Source: Lachnoclostridium sp.
GTDB lineage: Bacteria > Bacillota > Clostridia > Lachnospirales > Lachnospiraceae
Direction of reading: 5' to 3'
Assembly: GCA_021770065.1 (NCBI GenBank)
Contig: JAETRR010000014.1
Coordinates: 1-64,000 of the forward strand
DNA length: 64,000 nucleotides
Shown here in pieces: positions 52,368-60,581 of this stretch (position 1 is its first letter; the number at the start of each line of letters is the position of its first letter). The position numbers and the translations under genes were made by a program. Below the pieces are notes generated by a model that did no database searches, was not told the DNA's origin, and saw nothing but the letters and a program-made list of their open reading frames with translations.

Positions 52368-52411
52368 AACCCAGGCAGGCTTTGCTTTCCCGAAGTGCTG
52401 CCTGGGTTTTT
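52368..52411. terminator. Bidirectional intrinsic terminator
   Basis: AACCCAGGCAG and CTGCCTGGGTT with a 19-base loop and following T-run, between convergent genes. Confidence 0.88.
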
Positions 52412-52440
52412 AAATGCACAAGAATTTCAGATACATACTG

Positions 52441-53319
52441 CTAGAAAACCGGAATTATCCGACAGAGCGCCCGGATATATTCCGGATCCGTCCCGCAGCA
52501 GCCGCCTAACAGAGACGCCCCGGCTCTGAACAGTGCTTCCATATGAACGGCAAATTCTTCCGGTTTCATGCTGTATACAGCCTCTCCCGTCTCCGTAATC
52601 TTCGGCATCCCGGCATTGGGCTTGGCGATCACAGGTATGGAGACACGCTCCCGGATTCCGGCGATTACGGCTTCCAGCTGCTCCGGCCCTACGGAGCAGT
52701 TACAGCCTACGGCGTCCGCTCCTACGGCTTCTAATGCTTCCGCTGCGTCGTAGATATTACCACCGAAGAACAGGCTTCCGTCAGATTCTATGGTTAGGCT
52801 GCAGAGGACGGGAAGATCGCAGACTTCTGCGGCTGCGTCCAGAATAACCATGGTTTCATCGGCGGCCATCATGGTTTCGGCCACAAGGAGATCTACACCG
52901 GCTTCGGCCAGATAAGTTATCTGTTCCTTATAAGCTTCGAACAGTGTATCGTAAGGCATTTCGCCCATCGGCTCCATTAATTTTCCCGTGGTGCTGATAT
53001 CACCGGCTACCAGCGCTCTTCCTGCCGCCGTTTCCCTGGAAATGCGTACCAGTTCATGGTTAAGGCGCTTTGTCTCATGGGCAAGTCCGTGGCTCTCAAG
53101 GCTGATGGGGTTGGCCAGGAAGGTGGGAGCATAAACAATATGGGAACCGGCTTCAATATAGGCATTCTGTAACCGGATCAAAGGCTTTGGATGCTCTGCG
53201 ATCCACTGCTCTGAACAGATCCCCCGGGGCATGCCTGCCTTTAGCAGATTGGAACCGGTGGCCCCGTCCAGAATCAGGGGGCCTTTGGTCATTCGCTGTC
53301 GAAATTCTTCTTTTGTCAT
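52441..53319 (-). CDS. Homocysteine S-methyltransferase-like protein
   Basis: The 292-residue zinc-dependent methyltransferase barrel resembles the homocysteine-binding module of MetH, MmuM and BHMT. It has LILDGATGSNLLKAGMPRG at the start, the first zinc Cys in VGCNCSVGPEQL (about residue 205) and the second pair in LLGGCCGTDPEYI near the C terminus. It lacks folate, cobalamin and activation domains, so it would either take methyl from S-methylmethionine or a betaine, or work with separate subunits. GGAAT-type ribosome site; monocistronic here. Confidence 0.88.
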   Translation of the reverse strand: MTKEEFRQRMTKGPLILDGATGSNLLKAGMPRGICSEQWIAEHPKPLIRLQNAYIEAGSHIVYAPTFLANPISLESHGLAHETKRLNHELVRISRETAAGRALVAGDISTTGKLMEPMGEMPYDTLFEAYKEQITYLAEAGVDLLVAETMMAADETMVILDAAAEVCDLPVLCSLTIESDGSLFFGGNIYDAAEALEAVGADAVGCNCSVGPEQLEAVIAGIRERVSIPVIAKPNAGMPKITETGEAVYSMKPEEFAVHMEALFRAGASLLGGCCGTDPEYIRALCRIIPVF

Positions 53320-53441
53320 AGAGATTCCTTTCTTTGTGCTGTCTGTTTTTGTTCAGTATAATACAAAAATCAGTCAGGATGCAAGGCTGCTGTTTACTCC
53401 CGGGCCGTGCACTGCGCTGCACAGCCTGCATGAATTACTGC

Positions 53442-53470
53442 TTGCCAGTAAAAACAGATTGTGCTAGAAT
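53442..53470 (+). promoter_or_regulatory. rnpB promoter
   Basis: TTGCCA and TAGAAT with 17-base spacing, ending about 8 bases before the RNase P RNA. Confidence 0.75.
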
Positions 53471-53477
53471 GGATAAC

Positions 53478-53846
53478 CGTAAGTAAGGTAAATGTTCGCG
53501 GCTGACAGTGCCGAAAGGCGTCAGGTGAGGAAAGTCCGGGCTCCATAGGGCAGGATGCCGGATAACGTCCGGTGGAGGCGACTCCAAGGAAAGTGCAGCA
53601 GAAATATACCGCCAGGCAGCTGGTAAGGGTGGAAGGGTAGTGTAAGAGACTACCGCCCGTCTGGTAACAGGCGGGGCATATGTAAACCCCATCCGGAGCA
53701 AGACCGAAACGAAACGCGCGTCCTGGGTGACAGGATGCTTTAGGCCGGCCCGGCTGTTTCAGGTGGGTCGCTTGACTCTGCCGGTGACGGCAGAGCTAGA
53801 TAGATGAACATTCATGACATAACCCGGCTTATCGCCTTGCTTACTC
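53478..53846 (+). ncRNA. rnpB: RNase P RNA (type A)
   Basis: Catalytic RNA for tRNA 5' maturation. The diagnostic GAGGAAAGTCCGGGCTCC block is at about 53528, and the 3' conserved ACATAACCCGGCTTATCG lies near 53816-53833. The ends pair as helix P1 (GTAAGTAAGG at 53479 with CCTTGCTTAC at 53835). Other conserved pieces include AGCAAGACCGAAACG-like CR regions around 53698. Ends are estimated from P1. Confidence 0.95.
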
Positions 53847-53860
53847 CAAAATCGTTTTAT

Positions 53861-53883
53861 GCCGTAAAGATGTGTCTTACGGC
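53861..53883 (+). other. Hairpin downstream of rnpB
   Basis: GCCGTAA and TTACGGC arms with a short loop and no T-run. It may aid 3' processing of RNase P RNA before the stronger terminator. Confidence 0.4.
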
Positions 53884-53897
53884 AGAGTGATGACGAT

Positions 53898-53963
53898 AAA
53901 AAAGAATTTCTTTCCGGTACAAAGGGTTTATGCGCCTGCACATTCGGAAGGGAATTCTTTTTT
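53898..53963. terminator. Bidirectional terminator between rnpB and the PH-domain gene
   Basis: AAAAAAGAATTTCTTTCCG pairs with CGGAAGGGAATTCTTTTTT (two wobble positions), giving T-runs on both strands. Confidence 0.75.
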
Positions 53964-53986
53964 ACGTATATGTCTGAATTTTACGT

Positions 53987-54367
53987 CTATTCATCATCCC
54001 CGTCATCCGGGTCAAATTCCGGCATAGCTCCGATATTCTGCGTGTTCAGCGTCCGGCGCTTTAAGCGCTGCTCCTCCGACTGCTCCAGAATAAAGTCCTT
54101 TACGGCCCGGGCATTCCTGATATGCTGAAGTTCAAGTCTTGGATGGGTAATGTCTCCGGTATTGCAGACTACGGTCCCCAGGCCGAACATCCGCTCAAAC
54201 AGGCTGGAATTGAGGGTGACATCCTGAATCTTGTACATGTAGCAGTCATTTTCCTTATGATTCAAAAAGCCTTCATTGATAGTGAGAACTTCCGGTCTGA
54301 CTGTATAAGTGGTGAAAGTCAAGGGCAGGCCGAAGAAGACCCATCTTTTTTTCTCTTTAAATTCCAT
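53987..54367 (-). CDS. Bacterial PH-domain protein (YdbS/bPH2 type)
   Basis: The 126-residue protein is a bacterial PH-like fold, with [40 protein letters not shown] and [20 protein letters not shown] following the conserved pattern of the family. Unlike most relatives it has no transmembrane helix, so it is cytoplasmic or peripheral. The acidic tail ends in DPDDGDDE. The start at 54367 follows AAAGGAGA; a longer frame upstream is not supported. Function unknown. Confidence 0.85.
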   Translation of the reverse strand: MEFKEKKRWVFFGLPLTFTTYTVRPEVLTINEGFLNHKENDCYMYKIQDVTLNSSLFERMFGLGTVVCNTGDITHPRLELQHIRNARAVKDFILEQSEEQRLKRRTLNTQNIGAMPEFDPDDGDDE

Positions 54368-54610
54368 ACGTATTTCTCCTTTCCGCACATGGATTCCTCT
54401 CCTTATTACTATATCTGAAAAACTTCTTTTTTGCAAAATAATTTTATTGAAATCCACTTCGGTTTGATGTAACATAGTACAGGAATATTTAGCAACCGGT
54501 ACAGCCTTGCACAAAGAAACAGGGCTGTATCTGACAGATGTTTTTCACTCATGGAAAACTGCTCTCGTTTTAAGGCTTTTGAGGGTTTTCCGGAAAATGA
54601 TGGAGGTATT

Positions 54611-55528
54611 ATGAGACATTTGATGAGCCCCTTGGATTTTTCCGTGGAGGAGCTTGGCCGTCTTCTTGATTTGGCCAGGAATATTGAGAAAAATCCGGCA
54701 AAATATGCACATGCCTGTGACGGAAAGGTTCTGGCAACCCTGTTCTATGAACCGAGTACCAGGACGAGGCTGAGCTTTGAATCGGCGATGATTCATCTGG
54801 GCGGCCAGGTCCTTGGCTTCTCCAGTGCGGCGTCCAGCTCGGCGGCAAAGGGAGAAAGTGTTTCCGACACAATTCGTATGATTTCCTGTTACGCTGATAT
54901 CTGCGCTATGCGGCATCCCAAAGAAGGAGCTCCCATGGTGGCGACAGCGGTTTCTTCTATTCCTGTGATCAATGCCGGCGACGGCGGACATCAGCATCCC
55001 ACTCAGACACTTACCGATTTGATGACGATTCGATCTCTCAAGGGGCGTTTGGACCACTTGACGATTGGTTTGTGCGGTGATTTGAAGTTTGGCCGGACGG
55101 TGCATTCTCTGATTAATGCGCTGGTTCGGTATGAGGATATTTCTTTTGTGTTTATTTCGCCGGAGGAGCTGCGCATTCCGGGATACATCCGGGAGGATGT
55201 GCTGGATGAGAAGGGCGTGCCTTATAAAGAGGTAGAGCGCCTGGAGGATGTGATTGGAAGCCTTGATCTTCTGTATATGACGAGGGTGCAGAGGGAGCGG
55301 TTTTTTAATGAAGAGGATTATGTGAGATTGAAGGATTTTTATATTCTGGATAAGGCGAAGATGGAACTGGCCGGTCCGGATATGCTGGTTCTGCATCCGC
55401 TTCCCAGGGTGAATGAGATATCTGTGGAGGTGGACAGTGATCCGAGAGCCGCTTATTTCAGACAGGTGCAGTTTGGGGTTTATGTGCGTATGGCTTTGAT
55501 CCTTACGCTGCTGGAGGTGAATGTGTAA
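54611..55528 (+). CDS. pyrB: Aspartate carbamoyltransferase catalytic subunit
   Basis: The 305-residue enzyme condenses aspartate with carbamoyl phosphate in pyrimidine synthesis. It has the carbamoyl-phosphate motif [16 protein letters not shown] (about residues 47-62), the 80s loop region [27 protein letters not shown], the aspartate-binding MTRVQRERF and the C-terminal [20 protein letters not shown] precedes the ATG at 54611. The stop overlaps pyrI (TAATG), so the two subunits are cotranslated. Confidence 0.97.
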   Translation: MRHLMSPLDFSVEELGRLLDLARNIEKNPAKYAHACDGKVLATLFYEPSTRTRLSFESAMIHLGGQVLGFSSAASSSAAKGESVSDTIRMISCYADICAMRHPKEGAPMVATAVSSIPVINAGDGGHQHPTQTLTDLMTIRSLKGRLDHLTIGLCGDLKFGRTVHSLINALVRYEDISFVFISPEELRIPGYIREDVLDEKGVPYKEVERLEDVIGSLDLLYMTRVQRERFFNEEDYVRLKDFYILDKAKMELAGPDMLVLHPLPRVNEISVEVDSDPRAAYFRQVQFGVYVRMALILTLLEVNV

Positions 55529-55965
55529 TGGCGAGTATTTTGAATGTCGGCAGGATTGCGGAGGGGTTTGTGCTGGATCATATTCAGGCCGGGAAGAGTA
55601 TGGAGATCTATAAGTATCTGAACCTGGATAAACTGGATTGTACGGTGGCTATTATTAAGAATGCCCGGAGTGCGAAGATGGGGAAGAAGGACATTATGAA
55701 GATTGAGTGTCCGATTGACTACATAGATTTGGAGGTTCTGGGGTTTATTGATCATAATATTACGGTGAATATTGTGAAGGATGAGGAGATTGTAGAGAAG
55801 ATGGCGCTGGCGCTTCCGAAGGAGATTCGGAATATTATCCGGTGCAGGAATCCCAGGTGTATTACTTCGATTGAGCAGGAGCTTGATCATGTGTTTCTTT
55901 TGACGAATGAGGAGAAGGAGATTTATCGGTGTAAGTATTGTGAGGAGAAGTATAAGAAGAAGTAA
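55528..55965 (+). CDS. pyrI: Aspartate carbamoyltransferase regulatory subunit
   Basis: The 145-residue allosteric subunit has an N-terminal nucleotide-binding domain (GRIAEGFVLDHIQAGKSMEI) and a C-terminal zinc domain with four Cys (CRNPRCITS and YRCKYCEEKY). It links the catalytic trimers and confers feedback control by CTP. It overlaps pyrB by one base. Codons near the end are markedly AAG-rich (Lys tail). Confidence 0.97.
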   Translation: MASILNVGRIAEGFVLDHIQAGKSMEIYKYLNLDKLDCTVAIIKNARSAKMGKKDIMKIECPIDYIDLEVLGFIDHNITVNIVKDEEIVEKMALALPKEIRNIIRCRNPRCITSIEQELDHVFLLTNEEKEIYRCKYCEEKYKKK

Positions 55966-55981
55966 GGGATAGGGGGTGGAC

Positions 55982-56236
55982 GAGGAACAGCCCCAAAGTC
56001 CGCCGGTATTTCCATATCCTCAGCAATAAGGAATCCTCCCGCTTTGCGGGCCCCTCCTTATCACAACTGTTCGGACGGTTCTCGTACACGCTGTCTGCTC
56101 TGTACGAACATTGCTTTGAGTGTTCTTGAAAGGCTTTTTGGTTTTGTCAGCATTGTTCGTCCATATCAGACAACATGTACGCGAACAGCCGGACACTGGA
56201 TATCGGAAATACCGGCGGACTTTGGGGCTGTTCCTC
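55982..56236. repeat. Palindromic element C (255 bases, largest member)
   Basis: Perfect 32-base arms (GAGGAACAGCCCCAAAGTCC onward and its complement) flank a core with TTCGGACGGTTCTCGTACAC and GTACGCGAACAGCCGGACAC. The core is shared, reversed, with element B. A nested hairpin CCCGCTTTGCGGG and an insertion of about 45 bases make it longer. It separates convergent pyrI and the racemase gene. Confidence 0.85.
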
Positions 56237-56250
56237 TGACTTTGGAGGAG

Positions 56251-57402
56251 TTATTCTTCGCGGATGCTCAGGCGGCATAGAAGTTCGTTGGTGATGGTTC
56301 CGGCGGCTTCGGCCAGGTTTTCGGCGCGGAGGGTGTGGGTGCCGTTGGTTCCTATGATGGTGACGATGTCGCCGGGACGGGCTTCGGGAATCTGGGTGAC
56401 GTCTATGACCATCTGATCCATGCAGATGTTTCCGATGATGTGGGTTTTCCGGCCGCGGACGAGGACGGGGATCTGCTGGTTGGAAAGACTGCGCGGCAGG
56501 CCGTCGGCGTAACCGATGGTGACGGCGGCGATGCGCATGGGGGCCCCGGCGCGGAAGTTTCGGCCGTAGCTGACGGTTTCGCCGGGCTGAAGCTCTTTGA
56601 TGACGGCGATTCGGGCATGGAGGGAGAGGACGGGACGCAGGGGGAGTATATTCATTAGCCCGGGTTCGGGGCTGCTGTAGCAGCCGTACATGGCGATGCC
56701 GAAGCGGGCGTATGATACGGGCAGATCCGGGTAGTTTAGGACGCCGTAGCTGCTTTGGAGGTGAAGCTTTCCGGGATTCAGGCCCTGTTCTTTCAGCTGC
56801 TCTGTGGTTTTAAAGAAGGAGGAGATCTGGAGTCTGGTGAAGAGGATGTCTTCCATTTTCTGGCTGTCTGCCACGCAGAGGTGGGAGTACATGCCGAGGA
56901 TCTGCAGCTTTTCGCAGGTGAAGAGGGAGGCGATCTCCTGGATGTGATCGGAGCGTTCGCCTAAGCGGTGCATGCCGGTGTCCAGTTTGATGTGGATTTT
57001 GACCGGGTAGCAGGCGGCATCATTCAGGGCGCGGGCATGGGCGCAGTCGGCAGCTGTCTGAATCAGATCGTAGGTGGTGAGCAGGTGGATCTGGCGGGGG
57101 GAGGTGTAGCCCAGTACCAGGATTTCCCCCTGGATTCCGTGAATGCGCAGTTCGACGCCCTCCTGGACGGTGGCGACTGCGAAGGCGCGAATGCCCAGGC
57201 GGTTCAGGTAGGAGGCGGTTGACACTGCTCCGTGGCCGTAGGCATCGGCTTTTACTACGGCCATAAATTCGCAGCCTTTCGGAAGCAGGCTCTGTAGAGT
57301 TTCTACATTGTATTTTAAGTTTTCATAGTGAATTTCTTTCCAGGCTCTCCGGTCGGGAAGCAGGCGGACGATCATGGCGTCCTGGTTGATTTTTGTGATC
57401 AT
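56251..57402 (-). CDS. vanT: VanT-type serine/alanine racemase, stand-alone catalytic domain
   Basis: The 383-residue PLP racemase has the lysine motif MAVVKADAYGHGAVSTASYL (about residues 47-66) and follows VanT rather than housekeeping Alr: FAVATVQEGVELRIHGIQGE, EILVLGYTSP, IIGNICMDQMVIDVTQIPEA, and the C-terminal AAGTITNELLCRLSIR. VanT makes D-serine for D-Ala-D-Ser ends. In known vanG operons this domain is fused behind the membrane domain; here it is separate, 115 bases after the stop of the membrane-domain gene, with GAGAGGGG as ribosome site. Confidence 0.86.
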   Translation of the reverse strand: MITKINQDAMIVRLLPDRRAWKEIHYENLKYNVETLQSLLPKGCEFMAVVKADAYGHGAVSTASYLNRLGIRAFAVATVQEGVELRIHGIQGEILVLGYTSPRQIHLLTTYDLIQTAADCAHARALNDAACYPVKIHIKLDTGMHRLGERSDHIQEIASLFTCEKLQILGMYSHLCVADSQKMEDILFTRLQISSFFKTTEQLKEQGLNPGKLHLQSSYGVLNYPDLPVSYARFGIAMYGCYSSPEPGLMNILPLRPVLSLHARIAVIKELQPGETVSYGRNFRAGAPMRIAAVTIGYADGLPRSLSNQQIPVLVRGRKTHIIGNICMDQMVIDVTQIPEARPGDIVTIIGTNGTHTLRAENLAEAAGTITNELLCRLSIREE

Positions 57403-57517
57403 GATAAATTCCCCTCTCTAAGCAGATATTTAGATGATGTTTGTGTGGTTCTGATTCATTCCTGCGGGCAGCAAGTAAAGCGGACATGGCCCGGTACACT
57501 CTCCGCCCGGAACGGGC

Positions 57518-58564
57518 TCACTTTGTGCTGCGTTTTATGACAGCCTTGGACTTTTTGTGAGGGACGGTTCGTTTGGGAAGCAATGTGGGAAGTTTAGTCA
57601 AAATCAGCGCCCCTATAAAGGAAGAAGCAGCTGCAGCCGCGTAATGCGCCAGACTGTTATCCACAAAAAAAGCCAGTTTTGTCACTTTTGCTCCGCCCCT
57701 CACGAGAATGATAAAGAGCGGATGAAGCAGATAAATGAACAAAGGCAAATCTTTGGGAAAGGTTTTCTTCTGCTCCTCTCTGCGGTCCTCTAACAGAGCC
57801 GAAAACAGGAAATACATCACCGGCAGCAGGAAAAGATACATGCTGTCATGCCTCTGTGTCTCCAGAAGCTTTAACAGAATTCCTTCTCCCAGAAGCAATC
57901 CGGAGGTGATGCCCAGAGCTCCGAGGCACAGGGCATAAGAGGGACGGCGCCGTGTGACCGCATAGCCCAGAAACAGAAAGATCGGCGTGTAAAATAATCC
58001 GTTCCGGGTGTATTCAAAAACATGAAACAATCCCTGGTAGATGACAGATACAAAGGACCCTTCCGGAATCAGTCCGTAATAGCTGTCTCCGAACAGTCCC
58101 ACCGCATAGAGCAGTCCGCAGACTGCGCCTGCAGCCGGCAGGGGCAGGGAGCGCAGCAGCAGAAAGATCACGGCGAAGCCCAGGATCAGAGCCGGAAGAT
58201 ACCACAGGTGGTAAAAGGTTCCGTCAAGAAAAATCATTTTCAGGATCGAGATGATACCTGCGCCCTTGAAATGTCCGGCGTAAATCCCCACAGGGAGATA
58301 AAGAACCATGGAAATCAGATAAATAAGTCCGATGCGTTTCAAGTAAGACCATCCGTATGCCGCGTCCTCCAGAGCCTTTGGCAGAACAAAGTACCCCGTT
58401 ACCATGAAAAAGAAGGGGACTGCCGTACGGGCCAGAACTCTTGTCAGGATATAGTCGGCTTCCGGGCTTAAGGAGGTCAGAGGCGAGGTGTGAATGGCAA
58501 TAACCAAAAAGGCGGCCAGAAGCTTGAAGCGGTCAATTGCAGGGTAATAGTATTTTTGCGTCAT
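57518..58564 (-). CDS. vanT: VanT-type membrane (acyltransferase-3 fold) domain, stand-alone
   Basis: The 348-residue integral membrane protein has about ten hydrophobic segments. It matches the N-terminal half of VanT: PAIDRFKLLAAFLVIAIHTS, ILTRVLARTAVPFFFMVTGY, GTFYHLWYLPALILGF, and FEYTRNGLFYTPIFLFLGYA. It is thought to import L-serine or support wall-precursor chemistry. It ends in a basic Lys-rich tail with an ordinary stop codon, instead of running on into the racemase. GGAGGTAGCT precedes the ATG at 58564, two bases after the vanXY stop. Confidence 0.86.
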   Translation of the reverse strand: MTQKYYYPAIDRFKLLAAFLVIAIHTSPLTSLSPEADYILTRVLARTAVPFFFMVTGYFVLPKALEDAAYGWSYLKRIGLIYLISMVLYLPVGIYAGHFKGAGIISILKMIFLDGTFYHLWYLPALILGFAVIFLLLRSLPLPAAGAVCGLLYAVGLFGDSYYGLIPEGSFVSVIYQGLFHVFEYTRNGLFYTPIFLFLGYAVTRRRPSYALCLGALGITSGLLLGEGILLKLLETQRHDSMYLFLLPVMYFLFSALLEDRREEQKKTFPKDLPLFIYLLHPLFIILVRGGAKVTKLAFFVDNSLAHYAAAAASSFIGALILTKLPTLLPKRTVPHKKSKAVIKRSTK

Positions 58565-58566
58565 AG

Positions 58567-59328
58567 CTACCTCCAAAGGGTGAAGATAAAGCCTTCCCGG
58601 TTGTCTCCGGACACCTGGAAGGGCAGGTACCCGGGGAGGTGTATCTCGGTCAGCTCGTCCTCTGCCTTCTTATAAAAAAGTTCAAAGCTCTTATTTTCCA
58701 CATGGACTTTCAAGTGGCGGCCTTCATAGGGGAATTCCCTTAAGTAATCCAGATATTCTTCCAGGCAGAAGCCGTGAGCGTCCATAATGGAGGCATGGGG
58801 AAGTCCCACATACCGGAAATGCCAGGGCTCCGGAGCAATTCCCGTCCGTGCTTCTTTTCCTGCCTGATACCGCTCCACAAAACCATACGAGGCTGCTTTG
58901 CTCCGGAAACGTCCGCAGATGCCGTCCCTTGGGAGATAGGGGCGCAGAAAGTCTATGGGTTCCCGGTTGAGGGCCAGATCAATGGCAAGTCCCGTCTCGT
59001 GTTCGCTGTGGCCGGGAGAGGCTACATAGCTTTCGGTAAAGTCCTTTCCGAGCTCTTTCAGAGAGGAGGCGTAGATATCCTCCTGTTCCTTCCGGGTGCG
59101 GAAGCCGCTGACAGGAACCAGCAGGGAGCCGCTTCCTATAGTAGTAAATAATGTCTCGAGAACCAGAGCCGTTTTTCGTTCTAAGAAGACCCGTGAATGC
59201 TCTGCTGTTTCTCTTTCCAGAGGCCGGATCTGTTCCGGCGCAATGGCCTGCCGCAGAGGGTACCGGGCGTTCACCAGAAGCAGGTTCCCCGAATAGACCT
59301 GCTCCCGGCAGAGATTTACCGTTTTCAT
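58567..59328 (-). CDS. vanXY: VanXY-type D,D-peptidase
   Basis: The 253-residue zinc D,D-carboxypeptidase/dipeptidase of the VanY family (M15) has SGFRTRKEQEDIYASSLKEL, the metal motif SPGHSEHETGLAIDLAL (HxxxxxxD) and catalytic GIAPEPWHFRYVG (ExxH). It has no signal peptide, like VanXY proteins that act in the cytoplasm to remove D-Ala-D-Ala dipeptide and terminal D-Ala. A C-terminal extension (about residues 200-253) follows. It overlaps the vanG stop by ATGA. Confidence 0.9.
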   Translation of the reverse strand: MKTVNLCREQVYSGNLLLVNARYPLRQAIAPEQIRPLERETAEHSRVFLERKTALVLETLFTTIGSGSLLVPVSGFRTRKEQEDIYASSLKELGKDFTESYVASPGHSEHETGLAIDLALNREPIDFLRPYLPRDGICGRFRSKAASYGFVERYQAGKEARTGIAPEPWHFRYVGLPHASIMDAHGFCLEEYLDYLREFPYEGRHLKVHVENKSFELFYKKAEDELTEIHLPGYLPFQVSGDNREGFIFTLWR

Positions 59329-60374
59329 GGCTCTACCGCCAGCCGGATCAGAGTATCCACAATCTCTTCAAAGGTCATGCCGATGCCTTTCAGCATATTG
59401 GGATAACGGCTGTGGGAGGTGAAGCCGGGGATTGTATTCACCTCATTGAACACCAGCCGCCCGTCCGGCGTGAGAAAGAGATCCACCCGTGCAAAGCCCT
59501 TACAGGAAAGGATGCGGTAAATGCGTCTGGCTGTTTCCCGGATGCGCTCTGCCGTTTCCGGGCTTACCCGGGCAGGCATGTGAATCCGGGAGGTCTTCAG
59601 AGTGTATTTTTCCGTATAGTCAAAGAAGCCGTCCGAGAGTTCGATTTCGTCCGGCTGCCCCAGGATCAGTTCGTTATTGCCCAGAACGGCGCAGCCTACC
59701 TCAAATCCTGGAATGGCTTCCTCCACAATCACGCAGTCATCGTGGGAGAAGGCGAGGGCGATGGCTTCCTCCAGGTTACCCGGAGTTTCGATCCGGGTGA
59801 TGCCAAAGGAGGATCCGGCCTTTACGGGCTTTACAAAAAGAGGATAGGCCAGATGCTCGGTCATGGCAAACTGTTCTGCCTCCGTGGGCATCCGCCGGAA
59901 AAGTACGGATTTGGGAACCTCAATGCCGTCCAGATTTACCAGGGTGTGGGCAAGATGCTTGTCCATGCCCAGGACTGAGCTTTTCATGCCGCAGCCTGCC
60001 ACAGGGATACCGGCCAGCTCGCACAGCCCCTGAACCGTGCCGTCCTCGCCGTTCTTTCCGTGGAGGACAGGAAAGACGGCGTCCAGACGGATCAGTTCAA
60101 TCTCACCGCCGCGCATAAGGTAGAGGCCGTGATCCGTCCGGTTGGGGGAAATCATGGCAGGGAAGCAGTCTGCGGAGGCCCAGGTATCCGCGGGAATCCG
60201 GTCTAAATCTCCCTGGTAGTAGAGCCAGGTGCCTTCACGGGTGATGCCGATCAGATGAACCCGGTATTTTTCCTGATTAATATGTGAAATGACGGAATAG
60301 GCGGACTGGAGAGAAACCTCGTACTCTGTGGAGCAGCCGCCGAATAAGACGGCAATTACTGTTTTATTTTCCAT
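59325..60374 (-). CDS. vanG: D-alanine--D-serine ligase VanG
   Basis: The 349-residue ATP-grasp ligase has LFGGCSTEYEVSLQSAYSVI at the start, VFPVLHGKNGEDGTVQGLCE, MDKHLAHTLVNLDGI, LFVKPVKAGSSFGITR, the specificity segment DYTEKYTLKTSRIHMPARVS and VFNEVNTIPGFTSHSRYPNM. EKYTLK marks the D-Ala-D-Ser class rather than D-Ala-D-Lac enzymes. The length equals that recalled for enterococcal VanG. The product would give cell-wall ends with low vancomycin affinity. The start at 60374 follows GAAAGGATG; a longer frame runs into the promoter region. Confidence 0.94.
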   Translation of the reverse strand: MENKTVIAVLFGGCSTEYEVSLQSAYSVISHINQEKYRVHLIGITREGTWLYYQGDLDRIPADTWASADCFPAMISPNRTDHGLYLMRGGEIELIRLDAVFPVLHGKNGEDGTVQGLCELAGIPVAGCGMKSSVLGMDKHLAHTLVNLDGIEVPKSVLFRRMPTEAEQFAMTEHLAYPLFVKPVKAGSSFGITRIETPGNLEEAIALAFSHDDCVIVEEAIPGFEVGCAVLGNNELILGQPDEIELSDGFFDYTEKYTLKTSRIHMPARVSPETAERIRETARRIYRILSCKGFARVDLFLTPDGRLVFNEVNTIPGFTSHSRYPNMLKGIGMTFEEIVDTLIRLAVEP

Positions 60375-60581
60375 AACAACAACATCCTTTCTCTGTATGT
60401 AAAACCCATTTTCAGCATAGGGTTTCCAGGTGACAGCGCCATGACTTTTCGGTGACAGTATTGTCATAAAAAATCAAGCCTGTACCTGTATGGTATCAGA
60501 CCTGACGATAAAAAATCTGTAGATTCTCTGTGTGGAAGCTTAAGAATGACGAAATAAAATATTAATTTTAGGTGGAGAATT
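60375..60581 (-). promoter_or_regulatory. Probable VanR-controlled promoter region of the vanG genes
   Basis: This is a 207-base gap between vanS and vanG. On the minus strand two TGTCACC copies lie 22 bases apart (60429-60457 region), two helical turns, as expected for response-regulator boxes. No gene is present. VanR binding is inferred from operon logic. Confidence 0.45.

Noticed and set aside
56335-57222. Plus-strand Gly/Asp/Val-rich frames opposite the racemase gene
   Set aside because: Shadow frames of a GC-rich third-position gene; the minus-strand racemase has full PLP motifs.
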